Shown: piece by piece, positions 41,839-49,439 of the stretch
Position numbering within the stretch: the stretch's first letter is position 1
Layout: every line of letters begins with the position of its first letter
Source: CAVVEC01 sp963770485
GTDB taxonomy: Bacteria > Acidobacteriota > Terriglobia > Terriglobales > Acidobacteriaceae
Length of the DNA stretch: 64,000 nucleotides
Reading direction: 5' to 3'
Assembly: GCA_963770485.1 (NCBI GenBank)
Contig: CAVYPX010000002.1
Span: forward strand, 1 to 64,000
Notes under the pieces: generated by a model
What the model saw: the letters and a program-made list of their open reading frames with translations, nothing else
What the model was told of the DNA's origin: nothing
Databases searched by the model: none
Program-made: the position numbers and the translations under genes

Positions 41839-41920
41839 GGCCACGGATTTGCACGGATTCACACGGATGAAACTCTTATTTCACAAACTGATCCGTGAAA
41901 ATCTGTGTAAATCCGTGGCC
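41839..41920. repeat. Inverted repeat pair, CCACGGATTTACACGGATT family
   Basis: Left arm 41839-41868 (GGCCACGGATTTGCACGGAT and on) and right arm 41891-41920 (ends AAATCCGTGGCC) are near-complementary around a 22-nt spacer. The same arms, as a perfect 31-bp pair, bracket the GxxExxY gene at 54000-54507; here no gene lies between them. Confidence 0.9.
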
Positions 41921-41928
41921 GAGCTGTT

Positions 41929-42282
41929 CTACGAGGCCCGGCCGGCAAACGGCAGCAAGGCGATGTTGCGCGCTTGCTTGATGGCCGAGGACAAGCGCCG
42001 CTGATGCGGCGTGCAAACGCCGGTCAGGCGGCGGGGAACGATCTTCCCGCTTTCCGCCACAAACTGCGCCAGCAGCCGGATGTCCTTGTAGTTGATCGCC
42101 TCAATCTTTTCCACGCAGAATTTGCAAACTTTCTTGCGCCGGAAAAACTTGCGGCCGCCGGGGCCACCCTCGCGTCCGCCTCCGGGACCGCCGGGGCGGG
42201 GTGGACGACGCTCCCCGCGATCGGGGCGATCCCCGCTGGAGGATGATTCGGCGGTTGGTGTTGCTCTGGTTTCGTCAGCCAT
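41929..42282 (-). CDS. rpsR: Small-subunit ribosomal protein bS18 with N-terminal extension
   Basis: bS18 of the 30S platform, 117 residues. The core is clear from KVCKFCVEKIEAINYKDIRL and PRRLTGVCTPHQRRLSSAIK. The N-terminal 45 residues are a low-complexity Gly/Pro/Arg/Glu-rich tail (RPPRPGGPGGG), so the protein is about 40 residues longer than E. coli S18; similar extensions occur in other Acidobacteriota. ATG at 42282 follows AAGGAGCATC. Confidence 0.96.
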   Translation of the reverse strand: MADETRATPTAESSSSGDRPDRGERRPPRPGGPGGGREGGPGGRKFFRRKKVCKFCVEKIEAINYKDIRLLAQFVAESGKIVPRRLTGVCTPHQRRLSSAIKQARNIALLPFAGRAS

Positions 42283-42299
42283 GATGCTCCTTAAAATCT

Positions 42300-42400
42300 G
42301 TCGTTGGTCGTTGGCCGTTAGTCGTTAGCTGGTTGTACCTTCGACGCGAGGAACGGCGAAAATGCTCGCGTCCGTTGGCCAAGGGCCAACGACCAACGAC
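42300..42400. repeat. Perfect 17-bp inverted repeat, GTCGTTGGTCGTTGGCC
   Basis: GTCGTTGGTCGTTGGCC (42300-42316) is exactly complementary to 42384-42400, with a 67-nt spacer, between rpsF and rpsR. Each arm contains an 8-nt tandem (GTCGTTGG). The hairpin could affect S6/S18 mRNA balance. Confidence 0.9.
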
Positions 42401-42408
42401 GGTTCTTC

Positions 42409-42807
42409 TTACGCCGTGACTGCCGGGGCTTCTCCGGCAGCCTGGGGCTGTGCCGGGGCCGGGACGGCTTTGCGCTTCGCGTCTTTGATCGCCTTGATCT
42501 TGTCCAGACGCTTCTGCTCCTCGTCGATGCGCACGGTGAGGAACTTGATCACGGGTTCGGTGACGCGCAGGCGGCGTTCCAGTTCATGAATCAGGCCACC
42601 GCTGCCTTCCACCGTGAGCAGCACGTAAATGCCGTCGTGAAACTTCCGGACCGTGTATGCGAGACGCCGCTTGCCCATGCGTTCCACATTTTTCACCTGC
42701 CCGCCCGAGGAGCCCACAGCCGACTCCAATATGGAAATGAGTTTGTCCTGGTCTTCTTCCGCCATATCCGGGCGGACGATGAACATGAGTTCATAAGTGC
42801 GATTCAT
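42409..42807 (-). CDS. rpsF: Small-subunit ribosomal protein bS6
   Basis: bS6, the S18 partner on the 30S platform, 132 residues. The family pattern MNRTYELMFIVRPDMAEED, NVERMGKRRLAYTVRKFHDG and RLRVTEPVIKFLTVRID is intact. The C-terminus adds a Pro/Ala-rich tail (KAVPAPAQPQAAGEAP) beyond the globular domain. ATG at 42807 has GGAGAAGA upstream. It is the first gene of the rpsF-rpsR-rplI unit, after pth. Confidence 0.97.
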   Translation of the reverse strand: MNRTYELMFIVRPDMAEEDQDKLISILESAVGSSGGQVKNVERMGKRRLAYTVRKFHDGIYVLLTVEGSGGLIHELERRLRVTEPVIKFLTVRIDEEQKRLDKIKAIKDAKRKAVPAPAQPQAAGEAPAVTA

Positions 42808-42825
42808 TTCTTCTCCAATTCTTTA

Positions 42826-42922
42826 ACGTCATTCTGAGCGCAGCGAAGAATCTATGCATTTCCCTTCAAACCGCCGGAAATTTACATATTCTTCGCGGTC
42901 TAAAGACCACTCAGGATGACGT
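42826..42922. repeat. Inverted repeat pair, ACGTCATTCTGAGCG type, overlapping the pth stop
   Basis: Left arm 42826-42852 (ACGTCATTCTGAGCGCAGCG) is complementary to right arm 42887-42922, which ends CTCAGGATGACGT. The C-terminal residues and stop codon of pth (42911) are encoded in the right arm. Confidence 0.8.
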
Positions 42923-43495
42923 ATCCTCCGCTTTGCGGTTGAAGCGGTTCATGGCCGCCGCCGCGCCTTCCGCCAAAATCATCTTCACTGCCTGGGCAGC
43001 GGTATCGAGCATTTCATCCGCGACCTTGAGCTGCGCCTTGCGCATCGGTGATAGCAAATAACTCATCCCATCTTCAATCTTGCGATCAGGCGCGACGCCC
43101 ATCCGAATCCGCAGAAAATCCTTCGTTCCCAGCGTTCCGATCACCGACTCGATCCCGTTGTGCCCCGCTGAGCTGCGGTTGCGGTGAAGCCGGACCGTCC
43201 CCAGCGGAAAATCCAATTCATCCTGAATCACGATCAGGTCTTCTTCCGGCTTGACCTCGTGTTTTTCCACTAACTCGCGCACTGACATGCCGCTCAGGTT
43301 CATAAAAGTCTCTGGCTTGGCCAGCAGAACCGTTTCTGAACCAATCGCAGCTCTTGCGGTCAGCGCGTGGCATTGCCGGTTTCTCACTTCCACACCGTGC
43401 TCGTTTGCGATCCGGTCGATGGCCAGGAATCCCAGATTGTGCGGCGTAAACTGATATTCGATTCCCGGATTGCCGAGACCCACAATAAGCTTCAC
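42911..43495 (-). CDS. pth: Peptidyl-tRNA hydrolase
   Basis: Pth recycles peptidyl-tRNAs released from ribosomes. Catalytic residues are visible: Asn in IVGLGNPGIEY, His in YQFTPHNLGFLAID, Asp in VIQDELDFPLG and Asn in SSAGHNGIESVIG. The product is about 194 residues from a GTG at 43495 (VKLIVGLGNPG). A TTG at 43507 would add four residues. The last residues (EDTSS) and stop fall in the dispersed repeat arm. It sits in the usual place between rplY and rpsF. Confidence 0.95.
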   Translation of the reverse strand: MKLIVGLGNPGIEYQFTPHNLGFLAIDRIANEHGVEVRNRQCHALTARAAIGSETVLLAKPETFMNLSGMSVRELVEKHEVKPEEDLIVIQDELDFPLGTVRLHRNRSSAGHNGIESVIGTLGTKDFLRIRMGVAPDRKIEDGMSYLLSPMRKAQLKVADEMLDTAAQAVKMILAEGAAAAMNRFNRKAEDTSS

Positions 43496-43511
43496 GCCAA
43501 TCGTCAAACCT

Positions 43512-43602
43512 GTTCACCACAGAGGCACAGAGAAAAATCTCAACCTTCGTTTTTCGCCTCGCAATCCAAGCGTCCTCTGTGTCTCTGTGACTCTGTGGTG
43601 AA
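43512..43602. repeat. Inverted repeat pair, CACAGAGTCACAGAG family
   Basis: Left arm at 43512 (GTTCACCACAGAGGCACAGA) and right arm ending 43602 (CTGTGACTCTGTGGTGAA) are complementary around a spacer of about 40 nt, between pth and rplY. It is one of the best-preserved copies of this family. Confidence 0.9.
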
Positions 43603-43611
43603 GATGCCCCG

Positions 43612-44349
43612 CTATTTCTTTTCCTTCTTCTCTGCCTTCTCCGGTTTCTCGGGCTTCTCTGCAGCCCCTTCCGCGCCTTCCTCCTCGGTCTCCTGCTTGC
43701 CCTTCTTGATGACCTCGGGTTCGGCCGGGGTGGCGGCAGCTTCGGCGGCCACTGCTTCCGGAGTGGGCGCCACCTCTTCCTTGATCGAGATGACTGTAGC
43801 TACCGGCCCGTTCGGATCGCTGAGAAACTTTAACTTCTCCGCGTGCGGCAGATCCGATACGCGCAGCACCTTCCCGAACACCAGTTCGCTGACGTCCAAC
43901 TCAATCGAGGCCGGAATGTCGGCAGGCAAGCACTCGATTTCCACCTCGCGCAGAATCTGCTCCAAAATGCCACCCTGCTGTTTCACGCCGGCGGCTTCGC
44001 CCTTGAGCACGATGGGCACGTTGACCGTGAGCGTCTTGTCCATGGCGATGCGCTTCAGGTCAATGTGCAGCAGGGCCCCTTTGATGGGCTCGTACTGCCA
44101 GTCCACGATCATAGCCTTGGTGCGCTCGCCGCCATCGAGGGTCAGGTCGAAGATCGTGTTGTAGCCGGATTCTGAGTGCAGGATGCGCGAGATCTGGCGT
44201 GGTTCGAGACTGACCGGCACGGCTTCCTTGCCGGCGCCATAGAGTACCGCGGGAACTTTGCCGGCGCGGCGCACCCGGCGTGCGTCGTTCTTGTTGCCCG
44301 CGGTGCGCGGCTGCGCTTCCAATATGTTGCTTTCAGTTGCAGTTGCCAT
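43612..44349 (-). CDS. rplY: Large-subunit ribosomal protein bL25 (CTC form)
   Basis: bL25 binds 5S rRNA. This is the longer CTC-type form of 245 residues: the L25 domain (about 1-95, KVPAVLYGAGKEAVPVSL, HIDLKRI) followed by a C-terminal TL5-like domain (VNVPIVLKGEAAGVKQQGG, ECLPADIPASIELDVSEL). The end is a Lys/Glu-rich tail (EKPEKPEKAEKKEKK). ATG at 44349 follows AGGAATC. Its place between prs and pth is the common bacterial arrangement. Confidence 0.96.
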   Translation of the reverse strand: MATATESNILEAQPRTAGNKNDARRVRRAGKVPAVLYGAGKEAVPVSLEPRQISRILHSESGYNTIFDLTLDGGERTKAMIVDWQYEPIKGALLHIDLKRIAMDKTLTVNVPIVLKGEAAGVKQQGGILEQILREVEIECLPADIPASIELDVSELVFGKVLRVSDLPHAEKLKFLSDPNGPVATVISIKEEVAPTPEAVAAEAAATPAEPEVIKKGKQETEEEGAEGAAEKPEKPEKAEKKEKK

Positions 44350-44364
44350 ATTTTTGATTCCTGT

Positions 44365-45390
44365 TTACAAGAACAATTTGCTGACGGACGTTTCTTCGTG
44401 AATCGACTGGATCGCACGTCCGATCAAACCAGCGATGGAAAGAACTTTGATCTTGGACTCGTTGCTTGCTGCTTCGCTCAGCGGGATCGTGTTCGTGACC
44501 ACCACTTCGCGAATGTGGGAGCGGGAAATGTTTTCCACGGCCGGTCCAGAAAGCACCGGGTGCGAGGCGCAGGCATAAACCGCAATGGCGCCGTTCTCCA
44601 GCAGAGCGCTGGCGGTCTTGACCAGCGTGCCGGCGGTGTCGATCAAGTCGTCGATCACCAGGCAGGTTCGGCCATTGACATCGCCGATGACGTGCATGAC
44701 TTCCGCCACATTCACATCCACGCGGCGTTTATCCACGATGGCGAGAGCGGAATCCATCTTCTTGGCGAAAAAGCGCGCGCGTTCCACACCGCCCGCATCC
44801 GGCGAAACCACGGTCAAATGCGGGAGGTTCAGACGCTTGAAATAGTCCACCAGCACCGGCGACGCGAACAGGTGATCCACCGGAATGTTGAAGAAGCCCT
44901 GCAACTGCGGGGCGTGCAAATCGACGATTAGGGCTCGATCCGCGCCCGCCGTGGTAAGCAGATCCGCCACCAGCTTGGAAGAAATCGGCACCCGCGGCTT
45001 GTCTTTCCGATCCTGCCGGGAGTAGCCATAGTACGGAACCACCGCGGTGATGCGCCGCGCCGAGGCGCGTTTGAGCGCGTCCATCATCAGCAGAAGCTCC
45101 ATCAGGTGCTCGTCCACCGGGCGGCAGGTCGGCTGCATCACGAAGACGTCGGCGCCACGGACATTCTCCTGGATCTGAACGTAGGCCTCGCCGTCTTTGA
45201 AACGGGTCACCAGCGCCTGGCCGCGAGTCAGCCCGAGAAAAGCGCAGACCTCATCGGCAAGCGGCTCATTGGCGGTGCCGCAGAAGATCTTGAACTTGTC
45301 ATCCGCGCGGCTGCGTTGAGGCTTGCGCTCCGGTTTTTCGTCGGCGCTCATCTGAGCTTTCTTTTCCGTCGCTGTCGCAAGAGTGGCCAT
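44365..45390 (-). CDS. prs: Ribose-phosphate pyrophosphokinase
   Basis: PRPP synthetase, which makes 5-phosphoribosyl diphosphate from ribose-5-phosphate and ATP for nucleotide, His and Trp synthesis. Signatures: FKDGEAYVQIQENVRG, YGYSRQDRKDKPRVPIS, LIVDLHAPQLQGFF, VVSPDAGGVERARFFA and the PRPP-binding loop VIDDLIDTAGTLVKTA. Length is 341 residues; the first 30 (Lys/Glu/Arg-rich) exceed the usual start, and ATG at 45390 is taken. It lies upstream of rplY with tRNA-Gln and ispE ahead of it. Confidence 0.97.
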   Translation of the reverse strand: MATLATATEKKAQMSADEKPERKPQRSRADDKFKIFCGTANEPLADEVCAFLGLTRGQALVTRFKDGEAYVQIQENVRGADVFVMQPTCRPVDEHLMELLLMMDALKRASARRITAVVPYYGYSRQDRKDKPRVPISSKLVADLLTTAGADRALIVDLHAPQLQGFFNIPVDHLFASPVLVDYFKRLNLPHLTVVSPDAGGVERARFFAKKMDSALAIVDKRRVDVNVAEVMHVIGDVNGRTCLVIDDLIDTAGTLVKTASALLENGAIAVYACASHPVLSGPAVENISRSHIREVVVTNTIPLSEAASNESKIKVLSIAGLIGRAIQSIHEETSVSKLFL

Positions 45391-45399
45391 GGTTTTCAG

Positions 45400-45490
45400 C
45401 CTTTAGCTGTTAGCTCTTAGCCTTTAGCTCAAATCTGCCGTCCCAACTTCGGCACCGAAGCCAAGAGCCAAAAGCTAATGGCTAAGAGCT
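45400..45490. repeat. Inverted repeat pair, TTAGCTGTTAGCTCTTAGC type
   Basis: Left arm 45400-45429 consists of 7-nt TTAGCTN units; right arm 45459-45490 reads AGCCAAAAGCTAATGGCTAA, its reverse complement with changes. A 29-nt spacer separates them. It lies just upstream of prs, next to tRNA-Gln. Confidence 0.85.
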
Positions 45491-45497
45491 GGGGTTC

Positions 45498-45571
45498 TGG
45501 CTGGGCCGCTAGGATTCGAACCTAGACAAAGTGCTCCAAAGGCACTTGACCTACCATTAGTCGACGGCCCA
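45498..45571 (-). tRNA. tRNA-Gln (UUG)
   Basis: Read on the minus strand, a complete cloverleaf of 74 nt: acceptor TGGGCCG pairs with CGGCCCA (7 bp), a short D arm GAC...GTC, anticodon stem AGTGC/GCACT with loop CTTTGGA giving anticodon TTG, and T arm CTAGG TTCGAAT CCTAG. The 3' end GCCA includes encoded CCA. It decodes CAA (and probably CAG). tRNA-Gln between ispE and prs is a conserved arrangement in many bacteria. Confidence 0.96.
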
Positions 45572-45580
45572 GTAACCTGG

Positions 45581-45665
45581 TTGCAGATTGATGATTTCAG
45601 ATTTTAGATTGAAAAGCTAACAGCGCAGCAAAAATCTGCAATCTCAAATCGTCAATCGAAAATCT
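45581..45665. repeat. Inverted repeat pair, GCAGATTGATGATTTCAG type, overlapping the ispE stop
   Basis: Left arm 45581-45615 and right arm 45630-45665 are built from AGATTG/GATTTC-like units in opposite orientation. The TGA stop of ispE (45652) and its last residues (KKIFD) are coded in the right arm, so the repeat reaches into the gene. Confidence 0.75.
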
Positions 45666-46872
45666 TCTTCCAGTACTGCCGTCGTGTCAGCGTGCTCGTC
45701 GCCGTCGCCGGTATTCCGTCTCGGCGCAACTTAGCAGCGGATTTTTCCGCGGCTGCCCGGGATGCAAACAGTCCGTAAATCGCGGAACCGGAACCCGAGA
45801 GCGAGGCATAAAAAGCGCCTGCGCGCTCCAGCACACGCTTGACCTCTCGCAATTCGGGATACTGAGGAAAGACGACTCGCTCGAAGTCGTTTTCGATCCC
45901 GGTACGGACGAGGTCGAGAAGCGGAGTCTCGGCCCGGCCCCTGCCTCTGTTCACAGGGACACCGGCTAAAACCTTGCCAGACCTATATTTGTGCTGCGTC
46001 TGGCCGCTGAGCCACGCGGAAACCGCGCGACCGAACTCAACCATTCTATCGGAGGGAATCCCCGCCGTCAATTTTGACGGATCTTCTTCGATGGAGGGAC
46101 GGGCGTCCTCGCCCGTCCGAAATTGCGTAGCGGCGGGACCTGGTCGCGTAGGTGCGGACGCCCTCGTCCGCCCAGCCGAGCGCAGCTCGGCAGATTGGGA
46201 AATCAAGCTTCGCCCCGAAACGTCTGCGCTGCCGTGGAAGGGCACGGCTTCAGCCGTGCCGATAGGCACCCGAGGAGATTCGGGCTTTAGCCCCTGAGAT
46301 TCGCCCGCGATCAACAAATCCCAATCCCCAAACGCCTTCGGAGTCGAGACCCCAATCTCGGGAGTCGTCACCACACATGGCACCGCCGGCAAGTCCGGCA
46401 GGGGATAAACTTCTTCCCCATGCCCAACTCCGAGCACCGTGCCACCGATCAGAAACAAAGGCAAGTCTGACCCGACCTCCGCTGCGACCCCCAACCTCTC
46501 CGGCCCAGGCAACTCCTTTTTCAATACTCGTTCCAGCGCGAGCAGCGTCGCCACCGCGTTCCCCGACGCTCCCCCGAGCCCGCCCTGCACCGGCAAACGC
46601 TTTTCGATTTCAATGATCACGCGCCCACGCGCCTTGAGCGCCGCCATGGCCCGCTCTGCAATCCGCCAGCACGTGTTCGATTCGTCCATGGGGACGCGAG
46701 TGTCCTTACACCGAATCTCGATGCCCGTGCCGCGAACGACCTGCACACGAATGATGTCGTGCAGAGCGATGGTCTGATACACCGTGCGCAGGCCGTGAAA
46801 GCCATCCGCCCGCAGCGCACCAATGCGCAGCCCGAGATTAATCTTGGCGAACGATCGGACGGTGACAGGCAT
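45652..46872 (-). CDS. ispE: 4-diphosphocytidyl-2-C-methyl-D-erythritol kinase with a large in-frame insertion
   Basis: IspE phosphorylates CDP-methylerythritol in the MEP isoprenoid pathway; ispD and ispF lie at 54507 and 53508. GHMP-kinase features: Lys10 in FAKINLGLRIG, the ATP loop PVQGGLGGASGNAVATL, catalytic Asp136 in VGSDLPLFLIGG, and SLSGSGSAIYG near the C-terminus. The protein is 406 residues, whereas the family is about 280-310. The extra 100-plus residues lie between TPKAFGDWDL (about 178-186) and IENDFERVVFPQYPEL (327-342). Much of this segment is encoded by palindromic repeat modules at 46097-46296, so dispersed repeats entered the gene in frame. Catalytic parts on both sides are intact. 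ATG at 46872 (MPVTVRSFAK). Confidence 0.9.
   Translation of the reverse strand: MPVTVRSFAKINLGLRIGALRADGFHGLRTVYQTIALHDIIRVQVVRGTGIEIRCKDTRVPMDESNTCWRIAERAMAALKARGRVIIEIEKRLPVQGGLGGASGNAVATLLALERVLKKELPGPERLGVAAEVGSDLPLFLIGGTVLGVGHGEEVYPLPDLPAVPCVVTTPEIGVSTPKAFGDWDLLIAGESQGLKPESPRVPIGTAEAVPFHGSADVSGRSLISQSAELRSAGRTRASAPTRPGPAATQFRTGEDARPSIEEDPSKLTAGIPSDRMVEFGRAVSAWLSGQTQHKYRSGKVLAGVPVNRGRGRAETPLLDLVRTGIENDFERVVFPQYPELREVKRVLERAGAFYASLSGSGSAIYGLFASRAAAEKSAAKLRRDGIPATATSTLTRRQYWKKIFD
46097..46191. repeat. Three adjacent palindromes inside ispE
   Basis: Within the ispE insertion: GGACGGGC (46097-46104) pairs with GCCCGTCC (46111-46118); GCGGACG (46154-46160) pairs with CGTCCGC (46165-46171); GCCGAG (46175-46180) pairs with CTCGGC (46186-46191). 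All are read through by the ispE frame. The last also occurs at 22078-22093 and 40365-40376. Confidence 0.85.
46233..46296. repeat. Palindromic module copy A (inside ispE)
   Basis: A 29-bp block CGTGGAAGGGCACGGCTTCA (46233 on) to 46261, containing the palindrome GGCACGGCTTCAGCCGTGCC, followed after 19 nt by CGGGCTTTAGCCCCTG (46281-46296). Copy B, at 50259-50323, has the same two palindromes in the same order, in another gene. The first block is identical over 29 bp. Confidence 0.92.
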
Positions 46873-46980
46873 GAAAGGTACCGAGGTTCGCAACGGCTAA
46901 CGCTTAAATAAGGAAGCCCTTTCGTATCAGCCTGTTACGTAACATCTCGTAGGAAGCGAGCATTCCGCATAAATTAAGAT

Positions 46981-48390
46981 TCATGCCCAGAACGGAACAT
47001 ACCGGGCATATTTTTTTGAAGTTCCGACCTTCTCATCTAGCTTGACCATTCCCGCATCAACGGTCGCCGCTATCGCTTGCGAAGCGATAGCGCTCTTCGA
47101 TTCCGACAAGCCAAAGCGTTGGCGCAACGATTGATTGGTCATGCGCTCTGACATCACATATTTCAGCGCACAGTGCTGATAGCAAGCCCGGATCCGGTCT
47201 GCTCTATCCATAGCCCCAATCTTAGCTGGCCCGTAAATTGTGACTTGCGTTCTGACGGCGTCAGATACAAAACTCGGTGCTGGCAATTGGTAAAACTCTG
47301 CCGCATGCACGACCTTATCGATTCCGCTACCTTTCTCTTCGCAGATGCGCATGCGGCGCATGAAATCTGCCAGGCGCTCGTTGCGGGATTGGTACCCGTC
47401 GATGAATCTCTCAGCTGGCACAATTGGTTGTCCTGGGTTGGAAATATCGATTCGATTGCTGTAAATGTCTACCACTGTCGTTGCTCCAGTTATCGAAAAA
47501 TCCTGATGGATCATGGCATTCGCGACCAGTTCTCTGATGACAATCTCCGGCACAAGTTTAATCTCGGTCCTGAGGGCGTTCTTGATCGCCTCATTTTGCG
47601 GCATTTGACTCATCACGAAATTGACCAAACGCTGAAAGCCTACCGCATAGCCCATCGTGCCTATCCGATCGAGCTTGGTATCGAGCTTTGACTTTCCGGG
47701 ATACACCACGACTCGTGGGGCTTTGCGAGACAAATCCGGGAATTCCGCGATCTTTTTGGCGAGGAGTAGTCCGCCAAGTCTCCTGATCGAGTAGGCGTTA
47801 CCAATCTGGTCAACTAACCTCTCACTCGTTAACCGGTCAATTACTCCGTTTCGGTCAGTTGGGTATGGCAGTTTTAGCAACTCAAAAAACGTCTGTGTGT
47901 CCAAGAGTCGGATAACCTCGTCAACTGCAAGGCCGGTCTTGGAATGCTCTTCGAGCCAGTCCGGCTTGCCCTCCGCAAAAATCTTGCGGAGTTGATCTTC
48001 GCTCATTGGAGTCAGGGATTCGCCCGAGCGCATTAGATACTTTCCGTCTAGATGGTATGCAGTTCCTTTTAGGCGTGACGGAACGGAAAGCACGAGCACC
48101 CGACCCGCTGGATGGTTAACCTCATCGATATCCACTCGAAATCCCACCGCCTGAAATATCCTCTCAGCAATTGCGATGGGGCTCAGAAAAGCCTTTGTAC
48201 CAACCACCTCGCGCGGAGGTTTGTTAGTGACGCCGAGAACCAGGTATCCGCCGCCCTCATTTGCGATCGCGACGCAGTAACTGAAGAGTTTGTCAGTATC
48301 GTATTGATTCTTTGCCTCCTTGAATTCGAGCGTTTGTGTCTCGGTGGGTGCGGCGCGCCAAATGTCCACCTGCTCCGGAGTAATGGGCAT
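46981..48390 (-). CDS. AlbA_2/Schlafen-type ATP-binding protein
   Basis: A 469-residue protein with an N-terminal AlbA_2 domain (about 10-130: TQTLEFKEAKNQYDTDKLF, IANEGGGYLVLGVTNKPPR), a GHKL-type ATPase segment (about 280-370: VIRELVANAMIHQDFS with an N-box, ISNPGQPIVPAERF, MRICEEKGSGIDKVV) and a C-terminal winged-helix-like region (ERMTNQSLRQRFGLSESK). The family is often misnamed a transcriptional regulator or RecG-like helicase; some relatives sit in phage-defence islands. Codon use looks visibly more AT-rich than its neighbours, which hints at horizontal acquisition. It stands alone, ATG at 48390. Confidence 0.85.
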   Translation of the reverse strand: MPITPEQVDIWRAAPTETQTLEFKEAKNQYDTDKLFSYCVAIANEGGGYLVLGVTNKPPREVVGTKAFLSPIAIAERIFQAVGFRVDIDEVNHPAGRVLVLSVPSRLKGTAYHLDGKYLMRSGESLTPMSEDQLRKIFAEGKPDWLEEHSKTGLAVDEVIRLLDTQTFFELLKLPYPTDRNGVIDRLTSERLVDQIGNAYSIRRLGGLLLAKKIAEFPDLSRKAPRVVVYPGKSKLDTKLDRIGTMGYAVGFQRLVNFVMSQMPQNEAIKNALRTEIKLVPEIVIRELVANAMIHQDFSITGATTVVDIYSNRIDISNPGQPIVPAERFIDGYQSRNERLADFMRRMRICEEKGSGIDKVVHAAEFYQLPAPSFVSDAVRTQVTIYGPAKIGAMDRADRIRACYQHCALKYVMSERMTNQSLRQRFGLSESKSAIASQAIAATVDAGMVKLDEKVGTSKKYARYVPFWA

Positions 48391-48520
48391 ACCGACAGTT
48401 TACGACACAGCGATCTGTCTGGTTAATCAAGCAATCTTCGGCTGCAAAATCGAAGTCGACCTTGGCAAAGTAGCTGATTGTAACAGTATGACAGTAGCGT
48501 TCGAGTGGGAACAACCCTCC

Positions 48521-49258
48521 CTAACTTCTCCGCTTGTAGTAAATCGCGAACTCAAACCCCGGATTCGCCGGAAACAGCTCCGCAACTTTCCTCAGCCGTT
48601 CCGCCATCTGCGCCGGAGCGAGCAGCGGGTAATCGCGCTCCCGCAGATCGTAATAATCCACGTCGATAAAGAGGGACAGCAGGTAAATCGAAATCGCATC
48701 CGAGAAAGTCGCCGCAAAATATTCGTTCTTGTGCTTCTCGGCATCGGGTCCGGGCGAAGTCGCGAATTTCCGCGACTCCCAGGCATCCAGCGAAGTCTCG
48801 CCACGCGCCCCGGCTTCCACTTGCTTCCACACCAGATCAGCAAACTCCTGCGACACTCCAGCCCGCTCGACCACCGCGTGCCCCACGTTGATATAGAACT
48901 CGAATGCGACGGAAAACTTGTCGTCCATGAGGCGCGTCGAGATGAACACGCACTGCGAGTCGCCCAGATCGAGATTGCGGTGGCAGACGGCATTGTCGCT
49001 GAGCGCAACGTCGTAACGGTCGGCGATCACAGTCTCGTCGCCCTGGTTCACGGTCAGCGGCACGAAATAATAAGCCTTGCGTTGCAGCGCGGCCGCTGCC
49101 GAGTCAGGAACAGCGGCGACCATGCGCTCCAAATCCGAAGCGGGAACGGTGACCTCGCCGGCAATCGCGTAACAAATGCCATTCGGCGCTTGCGAAACCG
49201 GGGTCTGGCGGACCACCTCCGCCGGGGGGCGCGTCATTGCTGGGGCTGCCTGCGACAT
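48521..49258 (-). CDS. Hypothetical protein
   Basis: A 245-residue protein, ATG at 49258. There is no clear signal peptide; the first 25 residues are Pro/Ala-rich. It has a hydrophobic core and several acidic, aromatic stretches (KAYYFVPLTVNQGDE, YLLSLFIDVDYYDLRERDYP). No family is recognised. The long, GC-rich frame with no competing homology supports a real gene. Its only near neighbour on the same strand is the AlbA_2 protein. Confidence 0.65.
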   Translation of the reverse strand: MSQAAPAMTRPPAEVVRQTPVSQAPNGICYAIAGEVTVPASDLERMVAAVPDSAAAALQRKAYYFVPLTVNQGDETVIADRYDVALSDNAVCHRNLDLGDSQCVFISTRLMDDKFSVAFEFYINVGHAVVERAGVSQEFADLVWKQVEAGARGETSLDAWESRKFATSPGPDAEKHKNEYFAATFSDAISIYLLSLFIDVDYYDLRERDYPLLAPAQMAERLRKVAELFPANPGFEFAIYYKRRS

Positions 49259-49328
49259 GAAAGATATTGTAGCGCACTGACCCCTCTGGGCTGCCCTAGG
49301 CCTAGGTTCTGGCAGGCAAGGCTGGCAT

Positions 49329-49400
49329 TTACCACAGAGTCACAGGGGCACAGGGAAAAACAAGAAAGAAAAGGGACTTCTCTCTGACTCTGTGGTGAAC
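49329..49400. repeat. Inverted repeat pair, CACAGAGTCACAG family
   Basis: Left arm from 49329 (TTACCACAGAGTCACAGGGG) and right arm to 49400 (CTGACTCTGTGGTGAAC) with a purine-rich spacer of about 25 nt. It occupies the divergent gap between the hypothetical gene at 48521 and the small membrane protein at 49440. Confidence 0.85.
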
Positions 49401-49439
49401 GAAGCGTGCTCCGCAGCGTTGGCGCTACAATCAACTGTG

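Noticed and set aside
45498..45571. tRNA-Gln as an integration site for a genomic island that includes the AlbA_2 gene
   Set aside because: No integrase gene or repeated tRNA end is visible, and ispE lies between the tRNA and the AlbA_2 gene in its conserved place.
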